Below, piece after piece: positions 50,444 through 58,838 of a DNA stretch of 64,000 nucleotides. The notes below the pieces were generated by a model, which saw nothing but the letters and a program-made list of their open reading frames with translations, did not search any database and had not been told where the DNA came from. The translations under genes were made by a program, and so were the position numbers. Each line of letters begins with the position of its first letter. Within the stretch, counting starts at the first letter, position 1. The DNA comes from Bacillota bacterium (GTDB lineage: Bacteria; Bacillota; Desulfotomaculia; Desulfotomaculales; Desulfallaceae). Where the stretch lies: contig JAEXOR010000003.1 in the NCBI GenBank assembly GCA_023439185.1, positions 124,001 through 188,000 on the forward strand, given 5' to 3'.

Positions 50444-50460
50444 TGTTTACAAAAGATACA
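50444..50460. promoter_or_regulatory. 17-bp dyad (activator site 1)
   Basis: TGTTTA-CAAAA-GATACA, one base different from the site just upstream of the activator gene (52429). It lies about 75-91 bases upstream of the -24 box of the thiolase promoter, a usual distance for an enhancer-binding protein, and touches the end of the SDR gene. Confidence 0.6.
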
Positions 50461-51279
50461 TCAGCCCGAGAAACATAGCTGCCCCCCGTCGACAACCAGA
50501 GTGTGCCCCGTAATAAAGGAGGATGCAGGGGAAGCCAGCAGCAGCGCCGCTCCATTTATATCCTCCACCTCGCCAAACCGGGGTATGGGTTGTCTTTCGA
50601 TCATGGCCAATCCTGCCGGGCTGTCCCAGATGGCCCGGCTGAACTTTGTTTTTATTAAACCGGGCGCAATGGCGTTAACCCTTACACCGTCGGGTCCCCA
50701 CTCTCTGGCCAGACAGCGGGTAAGATGGATTAAACCGGCTTTGGAAACGTTATAGGCATTTATGCCCGTGGAGGCCAGAAATGCCCCGATGGAAGCGACG
50801 TTGATAATCGAGCCCCCATGACCCTTCATCCAGGCGTGGTAAACCAATTGTGAAAGGAATAGGGACGCTTTTAAATTCACAGCGAATACTTTATCCCACC
50901 CTTCTTCGGTCAAATCAGCCAAAGGGGCATAACTTGGGTTGGCGCCGGCGTTATTGACCAGGATATCTATTTGTCCGGCCCAGTCCATGACCGCTTCAAC
51001 CAGTTGCTTTCTGTCTTCCGTCAGCAGGATATTGGCCGTGATTCCCAAAACATTGCGCTGGTTGTCAAGGTGCGGAGATGCATCCGGTATCCTGAGCTTG
51101 ATCCTTTCCACTGCCTCTTTAATCCCTTCAGGCCTGCGGCTGCATATAGCCACTCTGGCTCCCGCCCCGGCGTAGATACCGGCAATTTCTTCGCCGATGC
51201 CCCGGCTGGCGCCGGTAACCAGAGCTACTTTGCCGGCCAAAGAAAACATGGAATGTATAGGTTTAGCCAATTCAAGCAA
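50461..51279 (-). CDS. Short-chain dehydrogenase/reductase
   Basis: A 272-residue SDR. GASRGIGEEIAGIY is the cofactor loop, LVNNAGANPSY the structural motif, and YNVSKAGLIHL the catalytic Tyr-x-x-x-Lys. The C-terminus GHTLVVDGGQLCFSG is typical. It probably oxidises a hydroxyacyl-CoA or alcohol intermediate. A sigma-54-like promoter is at 51331-51346 and the gene is divergent from the MaoC pair. Confidence 0.9.
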   Translation of the reverse strand: MLELAKPIHSMFSLAGKVALVTGASRGIGEEIAGIYAGAGARVAICSRRPEGIKEAVERIKLRIPDASPHLDNQRNVLGITANILLTEDRKQLVEAVMDWAGQIDILVNNAGANPSYAPLADLTEEGWDKVFAVNLKASLFLSQLVYHAWMKGHGGSIINVASIGAFLASTGINAYNVSKAGLIHLTRCLAREWGPDGVRVNAIAPGLIKTKFSRAIWDSPAGLAMIERQPIPRFGEVEDINGAALLLASPASSFITGHTLVVDGGQLCFSG

Positions 51280-51330
51280 CTCCTTCCTGGCTAAAATAAA
51301 CCCAAAGCAAAATTATAACTTAATTGTCAA

Positions 51331-51346
51331 AGCACAAATCATGCCA
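51331..51346 (-). promoter_or_regulatory. Sigma-54-type promoter of the SDR gene
   Basis: On the minus strand TGGCAT-GATTT-GTGCT (51346-51331), with the GG and GC dinucleotides at the required spacing. It is 52 bases upstream of the SDR ATG. Confidence 0.65.
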
Positions 51347-51387
51347 TAAGGAAAAAGCCTGGATATTGCTTTTTATAACCAAATAAC

Positions 51388-51404
51388 TATATACAAAGTA
51401 AACA
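51388..51404. promoter_or_regulatory. 17-bp dyad (activator site 2) between two divergent sigma-54 promoters
   Basis: TATATA-CAAAG-TAAACA. It is 42 bases upstream of the leftward SDR promoter and about 65 bases upstream of the rightward MaoC promoter, so one bound activator could serve both. Confidence 0.6.
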
Positions 51405-51468
51405 ATACCTGCTTTCACTGTATGCGGCATGTTATAGCTCCAGCCGTGATTCTATACGTCCGGGTGAT

Positions 51469-51484
51469 TGGCATGATTTTTGGG
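51469..51484 (+). promoter_or_regulatory. Sigma-54-type promoter of the MaoC-like pair
   Basis: TGGCAT-GATTT-TTGGG (51469-51484). The -24 GG and -12 TTG are in register and the last two bases are off-consensus. It is 44 bases before the start codon at 51528. Confidence 0.6.
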
Positions 51485-51527
51485 TGTAAGCTATTTCTAA
51501 CGAAATAGTTTAAAGGTGGTTTTAATT

Positions 51528-51950
51528 ATGATCGGCAAAGATGTCATAGGCTGGGAAAGTAAACCTGTGATGTTCCGGATTGAATCCGACGCTGTGCGCA
51601 GATTTACTGAGGCCGCGGGTATTTCATTTAACAACCGGGTCCCCCCCACTTTTGTCGGCGCCTTTATGACGGGCAATATTGGCGGGATTGATTTGATGCG
51701 CTATGTAGCGATTCACGGTGAACAGAAATTTACTTATTACCAGCCGGTAAATATAGGCGATTGCATTACCTATACCTGCCGGATCAAGGATGTATCTAAA
51801 GGGTCGGGCAGGCTGGGCAAGATGTTCCGGGTTATAATTGAAACTACGGGATGTAACCCGATGAGAGAGGATGTTTACAAGATTAATTCAACGATTATTT
51901 TTATTGAAAGGAGACCTGAGGATGAAGCATCTTCGGGATTATCTGGTTAA
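51528..51950 (+). CDS. MaoC-type hydratase, N-terminal-domain subunit
   Basis: A 140-residue hot-dog-fold protein (MIGKDVIGWESKPVMFRIESDAVRRFTEAAG, PPTFVGAFM) resembling the N-terminal FAS1-like dehydratase domain (MaoC_dehydrat_N) of two-domain enoyl-CoA hydratases. GGTGG lies before ATG 51528. It overlaps the second hydratase gene by 29 bases, which suggests a heteromer of the two hot dogs. Confidence 0.78.
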   Translation: MIGKDVIGWESKPVMFRIESDAVRRFTEAAGISFNNRVPPTFVGAFMTGNIGGIDLMRYVAIHGEQKFTYYQPVNIGDCITYTCRIKDVSKGSGRLGKMFRVIIETTGCNPMREDVYKINSTIIFIERRPEDEASSGLSG

Positions 51951-52332
51951 CGACCGGCTGCCTGTCAGAGAATGGTTGCCGGATGCTTTGCAATTGCGGC
52001 AGTACGCCGAGGTATCAGGCGATTTCAATCCCATTTTCTTAGACGATGCCTATGCGCGTGCGGCAGGATTGGGGGGCGTAATTTCCCAGGGGATGTTGAC
52101 CATGACCCAGGTGGGGGCCATGCTGGCGGACTGGTTGGGAGATGAAGGAATGCTAATGAGTTTCGAAGCCCGGTTTGAAAAAATGGTCCGGGCCGGAGAA
52201 CTGATAGTTTGTTCCGGTTATATTAAAGAAAGGCGTGCCGGTGCTTTAATCTGTGACCTGGCAGCCGTCAACGCCGGCGGGGAAAAAGTGTTGTCGGGGG
52301 CAGCGGTGGTGACGATTAAAACTCCATGTTAA
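51922..52332 (+). CDS. MaoC-type hydratase, catalytic subunit
   Basis: A 136-residue hot-dog protein with the hydratase motif SGDFNPIFLDDAYARAAGLGGVISQGM (about residues 32-58). The Asp and His/Asn positions of the R-specific hydratase loop appear as D-N-P-I-F with no His at the usual place. I start at MKHLRDYL (ATG 51922), preceded by AAAGGAG. It probably adds water to an enoyl-CoA, complementing the crotonase gene at 58839. Confidence 0.8.
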   Translation: MKHLRDYLVNDRLPVREWLPDALQLRQYAEVSGDFNPIFLDDAYARAAGLGGVISQGMLTMTQVGAMLADWLGDEGMLMSFEARFEKMVRAGELIVCSGYIKERRAGALICDLAAVNAGGEKVLSGAAVVTIKTPC

Positions 52333-52370
52333 ACGTGATTTCCGTTGGTATCGTGCTGCTGCCGTTTAAC

Positions 52371-52421
52371 AGGCATTTTCCTCCTTTCGAGGCTTAAAGG
52401 GGGCTTGTCTGCCTTTTTTTT
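52371..52421 (+). terminator. Terminator between the MaoC pair and the activator gene
   Basis: AGGCA (52371-52375) pairs with TGCCT (52110+300, i.e. 52410-52414), enclosing CCTCCTTT (about 52380-52387) against AAAGGGGG (52396-52403), then eight T residues (52414-52421). Confidence 0.65.
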
Positions 52422-52428
52422 GATACGA

Positions 52429-52445
52429 TGTTTACAAAATATACA
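52429..52445. promoter_or_regulatory. 17-bp dyad (activator site 3), upstream of the activator gene
   Basis: TGTTTA-CAAAA-TATACA, the most symmetric copy. It lies 16-32 bases before the activator start codon at 52461, suggesting autoregulation by occlusion. Confidence 0.6.
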
Positions 52446-52460
52446 ATTGGGGGTAAATTG

Positions 52461-53879
52461 ATGAGCATTGGATCTCACGCGGTAACTACAAATGTTATCA
52501 AGCAATGGGATCAGGGGCTGTTATTTAAAATCCTCAATAATATTGAGGACGTGGTAATGGTCCTTGATTCCGATACCACAATTGTATTTGCCAATAAAGC
52601 CTACGCAAAAATTTTAGGGGTGCCGGTGCACAAGGTTTTGGGGCGCAGGCTTGATTTAATTGAACCCAACTCTCTGGCTATTAAGGTACTGAAATCAGGC
52701 AGAGCTAATCAAAACGAGAAGGATTACCTTTCTTCCATCGGCATTGATGTAATTGGACGTGCTTTTCCGCTCTTTGAGGGGGACAAGGTTGTGGGATGCG
52801 TATCGATTTTTAATAACATCACCAAAGTTGAGGAATTAAGCAGGGAATTACAGCGCTCCAAAGAGGTAGCGGATTATTTGCAGGAACAGTTAAACCGGCG
52901 GGAACAACTGCCTTTATCATTTAAGGAATACGTCGGGCAGAACGGCCGTTTGAGGCAGGCTTTGGAATTAGCGGCCAAAGCGGCTCAAACGGACAGCACG
53001 GTGCTTATCCTGGGTGAAAGCGGTGTCGGCAAGGAGGTTCTGGCCAGGGCCATCCATAATTGCAGCCGGCGGAAGGATAAGCCTTTAATTAAAGTAAATT
53101 GCGCCTCCATACCGGAGTCTTTACTGGAAAGCGAATTGTTTGGTTTTGACGACGGAGCTTTTACGGGGGCAAAAAAAGGCGGCAAACTGGGTAAATTTGA
53201 ACTGGCCCACGGCGGTACGTTGTTTTTGGATGAAATAGGAGATATGAGCATTAACATGCAGGCCAAGATTTTGCGGGTACTGCAGGAAAAAGAACTGGAA
53301 CGGGTAGGCGGCGTAAAAACCATTAAGCTGGATATCAGGGTCATTGCGGCCACCAACCGCGACCTGGAAAAAATGACTCAAGAAGGCGGTTTTCGCAAGG
53401 ATTTATATTACCGGCTCAACATTGTGCCTTTACATGTGTTGCCGTTGCGCGAGCGTAAGGATGACATCCTCACCCTCGCGCAAAAGTTTCTTTCTCAATT
53501 CTCGGCGGAAGCCGGTCACGAAATAACCTTATCTTCCCGGGTGGTTAGTGTTTTACGAGATTATGACTGGCCGGGCAACGTCAGAGAGTTGAAAAACGTG
53601 TTAGAGTACGCCTGCATTGTCCGCAGCGGCACGCAAATTGAGGTTCGGCACTTACCGGCTTATCTGCCCTCGGCGGGCCATGACGAATTTCAAACCGATG
53701 ATGATCAGCCGCGCGGATTAAAGGATACGGTAGCCAGGGTCGAAAGAGAGCTAATATTGGCGGCTCTGGCAAACAGCAACAATAACCGGAGCGCGGCCAT
53801 CAAGGCGCTGGGAATTTCGCGCCGCGCATTTTATGAAAAACTGCGCCGGTATCAAATTGAAAACCAAACGTTTATTTAA
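52461..53879 (+). CDS. PAS-domain sigma-54 enhancer-binding activator
   Basis: A 472-residue regulator. A PAS domain spans about residues 20-125 (IEDVVMVLDSDTTIVFANKAYAKILG), followed by a short coiled coil, then the AAA+ domain with Walker A GESGVGKE (185-192), GAFTGA (232-237, the sigma-54 contact loop) and LFLDEIGDM, and a C-terminal Fis-type helix-turn-helix (NNRSAAIKALGISRRAFYEKLRRY). The start at ATG 52461 follows GGGGGT. It probably senses an acyl-CoA or related ligand and activates the five sigma-54-type promoters around it. Its 3' end overlaps the dctM gene tail-to-tail by eight bases. Confidence 0.95.
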   Translation: MSIGSHAVTTNVIKQWDQGLLFKILNNIEDVVMVLDSDTTIVFANKAYAKILGVPVHKVLGRRLDLIEPNSLAIKVLKSGRANQNEKDYLSSIGIDVIGRAFPLFEGDKVVGCVSIFNNITKVEELSRELQRSKEVADYLQEQLNRREQLPLSFKEYVGQNGRLRQALELAAKAAQTDSTVLILGESGVGKEVLARAIHNCSRRKDKPLIKVNCASIPESLLESELFGFDDGAFTGAKKGGKLGKFELAHGGTLFLDEIGDMSINMQAKILRVLQEKELERVGGVKTIKLDIRVIAATNRDLEKMTQEGGFRKDLYYRLNIVPLHVLPLRERKDDILTLAQKFLSQFSAEAGHEITLSSRVVSVLRDYDWPGNVRELKNVLEYACIVRSGTQIEVRHLPAYLPSAGHDEFQTDDDQPRGLKDTVARVERELILAALANSNNNRSAAIKALGISRRAFYEKLRRYQIENQTFI

Positions 53880-55185
53880 ATAACAGGTTGGGAAGCCACA
53901 AAACGATATTGGGGAATGCCGCTAGTAGCATGACGAAAGTTAGCATAATTAAAACAAATGGCACCATTGCCAGACAGATATCCTGCATGGTGATATCCCT
54001 GGGCACGATTGATTTCATGTAGAAGATGTTAAAGCCGAAAGGCGGAGTCAGGTAACCGATCTGCATCATGATGATGAAAACGACACCGAACCAAACCGGA
54101 TCAAAACCCAACATTTTGATTACCGGAACAAAGATCGGGGTGGTGATCATGATGATTCCTCCCGGATCCAGGAACATGCCCAAAATAAATAAAATAAACA
54201 TTATACCCGCCATAACGATTGTGGGTGACACCGGCAATGCAGCGATCAGCTCCCTTACGAACTCTATGGCGCCCACGGCGGTGTAAAGGGAGCAAAAGGC
54301 TGAGCTGCCGATGATAATCCACAATAGCATGCTGGAAAGCGCCAGAGTTTGGTAGCAACTCTCTTTAAGCACTGTCCAGGTTAGACTGCGGCGGATGGCG
54401 GCGCATAAAAGACTGCCCAAACTGCCCACGGCGGCAGCCTCGGTGGGGGTACAGATACCCCAAAAAATAGCTCCCAATACCATAACGATTAGGAGGATTG
54501 GGAGAATCAGCCCCCGTAAAGAAACAAACCTCTCTCTCCAGGCAGGCCTCTCCCCGGGTGGGATCGAAGGACACAACTGCGGCTGTAAATAAGATCTTAC
54601 AGCGATATAAATAATAAATAATAAGGAAAGGAGCAAACCTGGCACAATACCTCCGGCGAACAGCCTGCCTATTGATTCCGAAGCGAAAACACCATAAACG
54701 ATCATTAATACACTGGGTGGAATGAGGATGCCCAGGGTCCCCCCGGCAGATATAGCGCCCATGGCAATTTTTTTGTCGTAACCACGCTTGAGCATGGAAG
54801 GAAGAGCGATAATGCCCATGGAAACTGTGGCTGCGGCACTAATGCCGGTCAAAGCGGCAAATATGGTGCAGACTGCCACAGTGCCCATGGCCAGCCCGCC
54901 TTTGACGCCGCCAATCCATTTATACATCATGTCGTAGGCGTCTTCGGCGATGCCCGAGCGCTGCAGAACCATGCCCATAAAGACGAATAAGGGTATGGCT
55001 ATAAAAATGAAGTTATCCATTACTCCGTATACGACACTGGTAATCATCGCCAGGGATTGGGGTCCCAATAGCAGAATGTTGAATAGTACGGCCAGACTGC
55101 CCATAACAAACGCCAGGGGCAGGCCTGATAACAGAAGGATAGTCAGGGCGGCGAACATTAATATTGTAATCAGGCTAACGTCCAT
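53872..55185 (-). CDS. dctM: TRAP transporter large membrane subunit
   Basis: A 437-residue, 12-13-segment membrane protein of the DctM family (TFVMGSLAVL-, RSGIAEDAYDMMYKW, GTLGILIPPSVLMIVYG, PGGIIMITTPIFVPVI). It forms the Na+-coupled pore with DctQ. ATG 55185 is behind GGGGGAG, and the stop of dctQ overlaps it by 11 bases. Confidence 0.95.
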   Translation of the reverse strand: MDVSLITILMFAALTILLLSGLPLAFVMGSLAVLFNILLLGPQSLAMITSVVYGVMDNFIFIAIPLFVFMGMVLQRSGIAEDAYDMMYKWIGGVKGGLAMGTVAVCTIFAALTGISAAATVSMGIIALPSMLKRGYDKKIAMGAISAGGTLGILIPPSVLMIVYGVFASESIGRLFAGGIVPGLLLSLLFIIYIAVRSYLQPQLCPSIPPGERPAWRERFVSLRGLILPILLIVMVLGAIFWGICTPTEAAAVGSLGSLLCAAIRRSLTWTVLKESCYQTLALSSMLLWIIIGSSAFCSLYTAVGAIEFVRELIAALPVSPTIVMAGIMFILFILGMFLDPGGIIMITTPIFVPVIKMLGFDPVWFGVVFIIMMQIGYLTPPFGFNIFYMKSIVPRDITMQDICLAMVPFVLIMLTFVMLLAAFPNIVLWLPNLLFK

Positions 55186-55684
55186 GTTCACTCCCCCTTC
55201 CAAACAGAATTGCCGCATCCCGAATGAATTTTGCGATTCCCTGCAGCAGCAGCAGAGAAGCCCCGATGGGCAACACCATTTTAATGGGAAAAATAAGCGG
55301 ATTCCAAAGGGAACCGGAGCGCTCCATATTTACAAGGGCGTGCCAGGCTCTGTCCCACCCCTTCCAAATCAGCACCACGCAAAAGAGGGCGAAAAGCCCA
55401 AAGGTAATTATATCTGCGAAAGCTTTTTTCCGAAAGGAGAGATGCTGGTAAATGATGTCCATTTTGACATGGCCTTTGATGGAAAGGGTATAAGCTCCGC
55501 CGAGTATGACATAGGCGCCAAAAACCATGGCCGAAGTCTCAGTGGCCCAAAGAGTGGGACTGGCGAAAAAATACCTTGCGATTACTTCACAGCCAACTAT
55601 TAAACTTAATAAAATCACCAGGAAAGCACAGAATTTTCCTGTCCATTCGCTAATCAGGTCGATCACTTTTAAAAGACGCTCCAC
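55175..55684 (-). CDS. dctQ: TRAP transporter small membrane subunit
   Basis: A 169-residue protein with four predicted transmembrane helices (FCAFLVILLSLIVGCEVIARYF, LWATETSAMVFGAYVILGGAY, ADIITFGLFALFCVVLIW, and a last one from ILFPIKMVLPIGASLLLL-type sequence), the DctQ pattern. It follows dctP after a perfect 14-bp hairpin that may lower its expression. Confidence 0.92.
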   Translation of the reverse strand: MERLLKVIDLISEWTGKFCAFLVILLSLIVGCEVIARYFFASPTLWATETSAMVFGAYVILGGAYTLSIKGHVKMDIIYQHLSFRKKAFADIITFGLFALFCVVLIWKGWDRAWHALVNMERSGSLWNPLIFPIKMVLPIGASLLLLQGIAKFIRDAAILFGRGSEHGR

Positions 55685-55715
55685 TATGGTGATTCCCCCT
55701 TTTTGTGTCTGGATG

Positions 55716-55746
55716 ATCAGGTTGGGGGGTTTCCCCCCAACCTGAT
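55716..55746. other. Perfect hairpin in the dctP-dctQ junction
   Basis: ATCAGGTTGGGGGG (55716-55729), TTT loop, CCCCCCAACCTGAT (55733-55746). A 14-bp uninterrupted stem without a U-run. Such structures between a binding-protein gene and membrane-subunit genes protect the upstream mRNA from 3' decay, raising DctP over DctQM. Confidence 0.75.
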
Positions 55747-55751
55747 GAGTT

Positions 55752-56846
55752 TTACCAGGCCAATGTAATGGGAGGAGTAATTTGTTCCTTTCTTTCGGCC
55801 AGGAATTCTTTGACTTTGTTTATTACTTCAGTGTTGCGCGGATTCTTTTCAGCCAATAACTGCCAGCTTTTTTCCGCCATTTCCCGGGCTTTGGCTTGCT
55901 CTGCCGCGGAAAGCGTGTTTGCCGCAACTCCGAAGTCATTGATCATACTCTCCAGCGCTCTCCCGGTTGTGGCCCGGGTTTGTTCTTGTCCGATCTTGCC
56001 GTACATGATAAAGGTTGTTTCCAGGGCCTGTTTCTGTTCGGGCGTAAATTTATTCCAAACGTCCATATTAATCATTACGCTGTTCCACGCCCCGGTTCCC
56101 GGTTCGGGCAGCATATAGTTCTTGGCCACCTCCTGGAACTTCATTTCATACATTGGCCCCGCGTCGCCCCAGTTGGCTCCGTCCACAACGCCGGTGGACA
56201 GGGCTGTGTAAAGCTCATTTGACGGGACATTAACCACTGAAGCTCCGCCCTGTTCCAACCACTTGGCGACTGAACTGTGCGATCTGAATTTCATCCCTTT
56301 TAAATCGGCAATTTGGTTAATCGGTTTTTTAGTCATTAATCCGACGTTAAATGTTTCATAAGGAATCACGTAAACATTTTGTTTGGCATATTCTTCCCGC
56401 AGGATGTCTATGAAACCCCTGTGCCACATAAAGATCCAGGCTTCATGTAAATTGGGAAAAGCATAAGGCAAACCACCGCCGATTTCGCATACCGGCACCA
56501 CGCCGGCATAAATGCCTTCGGGATAGATGGCCATGTCCAGTGTTCCCGTACGCACGGCGTCAAGCATTTCGGGCACCGGCATTACCGCTCCCGCCGGGAA
56601 TGGTTTAATTTTAACCGTTCCATTTGTATTCTTTTCAATTAGAGGGATTAGGATATCGGCGGTGCGGTTAAACTGCTCCCCCGTCAGGTGGAATTGCATT
56701 TTCAGGTCAAAGGTTGGAGCAGGATTTGCGCTGCTTGTCGAAGCCGGCGCGGAATTTTCCGACGTGGCGGAGTCTGTTGATGAACAGGCCGCCAACATGA
56801 CGGAAAGCAATAAAATGAGCGCAACCAATGAAACTTTGCTTTTCAT
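55752..56846 (-). CDS. dctP: TRAP transporter substrate-binding lipoprotein
   Basis: A 364-residue DctP-family binding protein. A lipoprotein signal (LSVMLAAC, Cys about 21) anchors it outside the membrane. Characteristic blocks are DLKMQFHLTGEQFNRT, IPYETFNVGLMTKKPINQIADLKGMKFR and GVVDGANWGDAGPMYE. It captures a carboxylic acid for uptake. The ligand (aromatic, branched or dicarboxylic) cannot be told. It is 34 bases downstream of the acyl-CoA synthetase gene and in its operon. Confidence 0.95.
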   Translation of the reverse strand: MKSKVSLVALILLLSVMLAACSSTDSATSENSAPASTSSANPAPTFDLKMQFHLTGEQFNRTADILIPLIEKNTNGTVKIKPFPAGAVMPVPEMLDAVRTGTLDMAIYPEGIYAGVVPVCEIGGGLPYAFPNLHEAWIFMWHRGFIDILREEYAKQNVYVIPYETFNVGLMTKKPINQIADLKGMKFRSHSSVAKWLEQGGASVVNVPSNELYTALSTGVVDGANWGDAGPMYEMKFQEVAKNYMLPEPGTGAWNSVMINMDVWNKFTPEQKQALETTFIMYGKIGQEQTRATTGRALESMINDFGVAANTLSAAEQAKAREMAEKSWQLLAEKNPRNTEVINKVKEFLAERKEQITPPITLAW

Positions 56847-56880
56847 GTAATTTCCCCCCGTTTTTAAATTTTTACCGCTT

Positions 56881-58590
56881 TCAATTTCCCGGGCCGAGGC
56901 ATTGCAAATTTTGTTCGATTGGTATGCCGGCTTTTTCCCGGCGTTGGCTTTCCCGCTCTACAAGGAGCCGGCGCAGAATTTTTCCGGCTGCGCTCTTCGG
57001 CAGCTCCTGGCAGAACTCGATTTCTCGCGGCCGTTTATAGGCGGACATGTTGTCTTTGGCCCAGTCGATAATCTCCTGTTCGGTGATCCGGCCTGCATAT
57101 TCAGGCCTCAATACGATAAAAGCCTTGGGGCTCTCACCCCGGTACGAGTCCGGCACGCCGATAACTACTGCTTCCCCCACCGCGGGATGCTGGTACAGCA
57201 GGTCCTCGACGTCCGCAGGGAATACGCTGAACCCTGAACACTTAATAAGTTCCCGGTTACGGCCCAGGATTTTAACGTATCCGTCTTCGTCCATCAGACC
57301 CACGTCGCCGGTGTGGAGCCAGCCATCGCGCAGGACCGCCGCGGTTTCCTCCGGCCTGCGCCAGTATCCCCGGAAGGTTGAAAACCCTTTGATCACAATT
57401 TCTCCCGCCTGGTTTGCCGGCAGCTCTTTTTCTCCGGTCTCCAGGTCGACGATGCGGACCTCGTTGCTGTGGGGGACGCCCGCGAACCCCGGCTTATATG
57501 CCCCCATGGGGGTGATTACGCCTCCGTGCGCTACGGATTCAGTGAGTCCGTACCCTTCCATGATGGCGGCCCGGGGAGCAAGTTCCTGCACTTTTTTAAT
57601 CAGCTCCGGGCTGAATGATGAGCCGCCGCCGCATATATACCGGATCGTGCTCAAGTCATAGTTTCCGATGTCGGGTAACTGAAGCATGGCTACAAGCATG
57701 GTTGGCGCGCCGACCCAGGCGGTAATTTTGTGTTCCGTAATGGCCCGGGCGACGCCGTCGGGACTGAAACGTGATATAACGATGGTTCGCCCGCCGGTCG
57801 CCAGAGGCGCGCACATGGTCATTACCATACCCATGATGTGGAAGTATGGCGTTACACCCAAAAACACGTCGTCTTCCCGGTGATTAAACCAGTTATTTGC
57901 GGCAGCCACTGCGTAGGCTAATGCGTGATGGCTGATCATCGCCCCCTTGGGAAGCCCGGTGGTACCTCCGGTATACTGAAGGAGGGCCAGGTCTTCCTGC
58001 AGATCGTCCACCAGATTTGTGGGCAGAGGACTGGTCTCCTCCAGCAAGCGGGCGAAATCCCCGGTGTGGGGGAATGTCTGCCCGGGCGCTGAAACCTCTG
58101 CCGGGGCGCCGGGTGGGCAAAAATCTCCCAGGGACGTAACCAGGACGTGCTCGAGGCCAGACGTTTCACTGACCTTCGCCGCCTCGGGGTACAGGGTGTC
58201 CGATGCGATCAGGATCCGGCAGCCCGCGTCCTGGAGTTCCTGCCTCAGTTCAGCCTGCTTGAACATTGGATTCAAGGGCACAACAATACCGCCGGCCCGC
58301 AGCGTTCCGAAGTAAGCGATAATGAATTGAGGACAGTTTTGCAGAAAAAGCGCCACTCTGTCACCCTTGGTCAAACCGAGCCGGATTAGCAGCCGGGCGC
58401 AGCGATCAATGAGGCTGTTTAACTCGCCGTAGCTAATGTCTCTTCCATAGTAGCTGACAGCAACCCGGGACGGATTTTTTTCAGCCGCCAACCGCAATAG
58501 TTCCGGCAGTGGTTTGGTGACCTCGAACGTTCCGGTTACGTGAGGCGGCCATGCTTTCTCCCACAACCTCGCCCGAGGGGGCATGTTCAT
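56881..58590 (-). CDS. AMP-forming acyl-CoA synthetase
   Basis: A 569-residue ligase that activates a carboxylic acid with ATP and CoA. Motif A3 LLQYTGGTTGLPKGAMISH, A5 MEGYGLTES, A7 DGWLHTGDVGLMDEDGYVKILGR and A10 lysine PKSAAGKILRRLL are present. I start at ATG 58590 behind GGAGGGG. The specificity is unknown but the next three genes encode a TRAP carboxylate importer, so it activates what that transporter brings in. A strong sigma-54-type promoter lies 129 bases upstream. Confidence 0.94.
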   Translation of the reverse strand: MNMPPRARLWEKAWPPHVTGTFEVTKPLPELLRLAAEKNPSRVAVSYYGRDISYGELNSLIDRCARLLIRLGLTKGDRVALFLQNCPQFIIAYFGTLRAGGIVVPLNPMFKQAELRQELQDAGCRILIASDTLYPEAAKVSETSGLEHVLVTSLGDFCPPGAPAEVSAPGQTFPHTGDFARLLEETSPLPTNLVDDLQEDLALLQYTGGTTGLPKGAMISHHALAYAVAAANNWFNHREDDVFLGVTPYFHIMGMVMTMCAPLATGGRTIVISRFSPDGVARAITEHKITAWVGAPTMLVAMLQLPDIGNYDLSTIRYICGGGSSFSPELIKKVQELAPRAAIMEGYGLTESVAHGGVITPMGAYKPGFAGVPHSNEVRIVDLETGEKELPANQAGEIVIKGFSTFRGYWRRPEETAAVLRDGWLHTGDVGLMDEDGYVKILGRNRELIKCSGFSVFPADVEDLLYQHPAVGEAVVIGVPDSYRGESPKAFIVLRPEYAGRITEQEIIDWAKDNMSAYKRPREIEFCQELPKSAAGKILRRLLVERESQRREKAGIPIEQNLQCLGPGN

Positions 58591-58718
58591 TGTCGACCCC
58601 TCCTTTAAAATCGTAATTTCTTTCAAACATCCGCATAAACATGAGATTGAAAAATTAAGTAATTGGGAAAATTAAAAAAATTTAAATTCATCAGACAGCT
58701 AATGTTGTAATTGCTTAC

Positions 58719-58734
58719 TGCAAATAACTTGCCA
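58719..58734 (-). promoter_or_regulatory. Sigma-54-type promoter of the ligase-TRAP operon
   Basis: On the minus strand TGGCAA-GTTAT-TTGCA (58734-58719), the best match in the window, with a perfect -12 and only one change in the -24. Confidence 0.75.
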
Positions 58735-58774
58735 TAGAGGCAATGGGACAAAACCATTCTTTGCGCGGTTTAAG

Positions 58775-58791
58775 TGTATACTTGTTAAACA
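58775..58791. promoter_or_regulatory. 17-bp dyad (activator site 4)
   Basis: TGTATA-CTTGT-TAAACA, located 41 bases upstream of the -24 of the ligase-TRAP promoter, between it and the end of the crotonase gene. Confidence 0.6.
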
Positions 58792-58838
58792 AAATGAAAT
58801 TACAATGTTTCCTTTTTATATATTCTGATCATGCCGGT

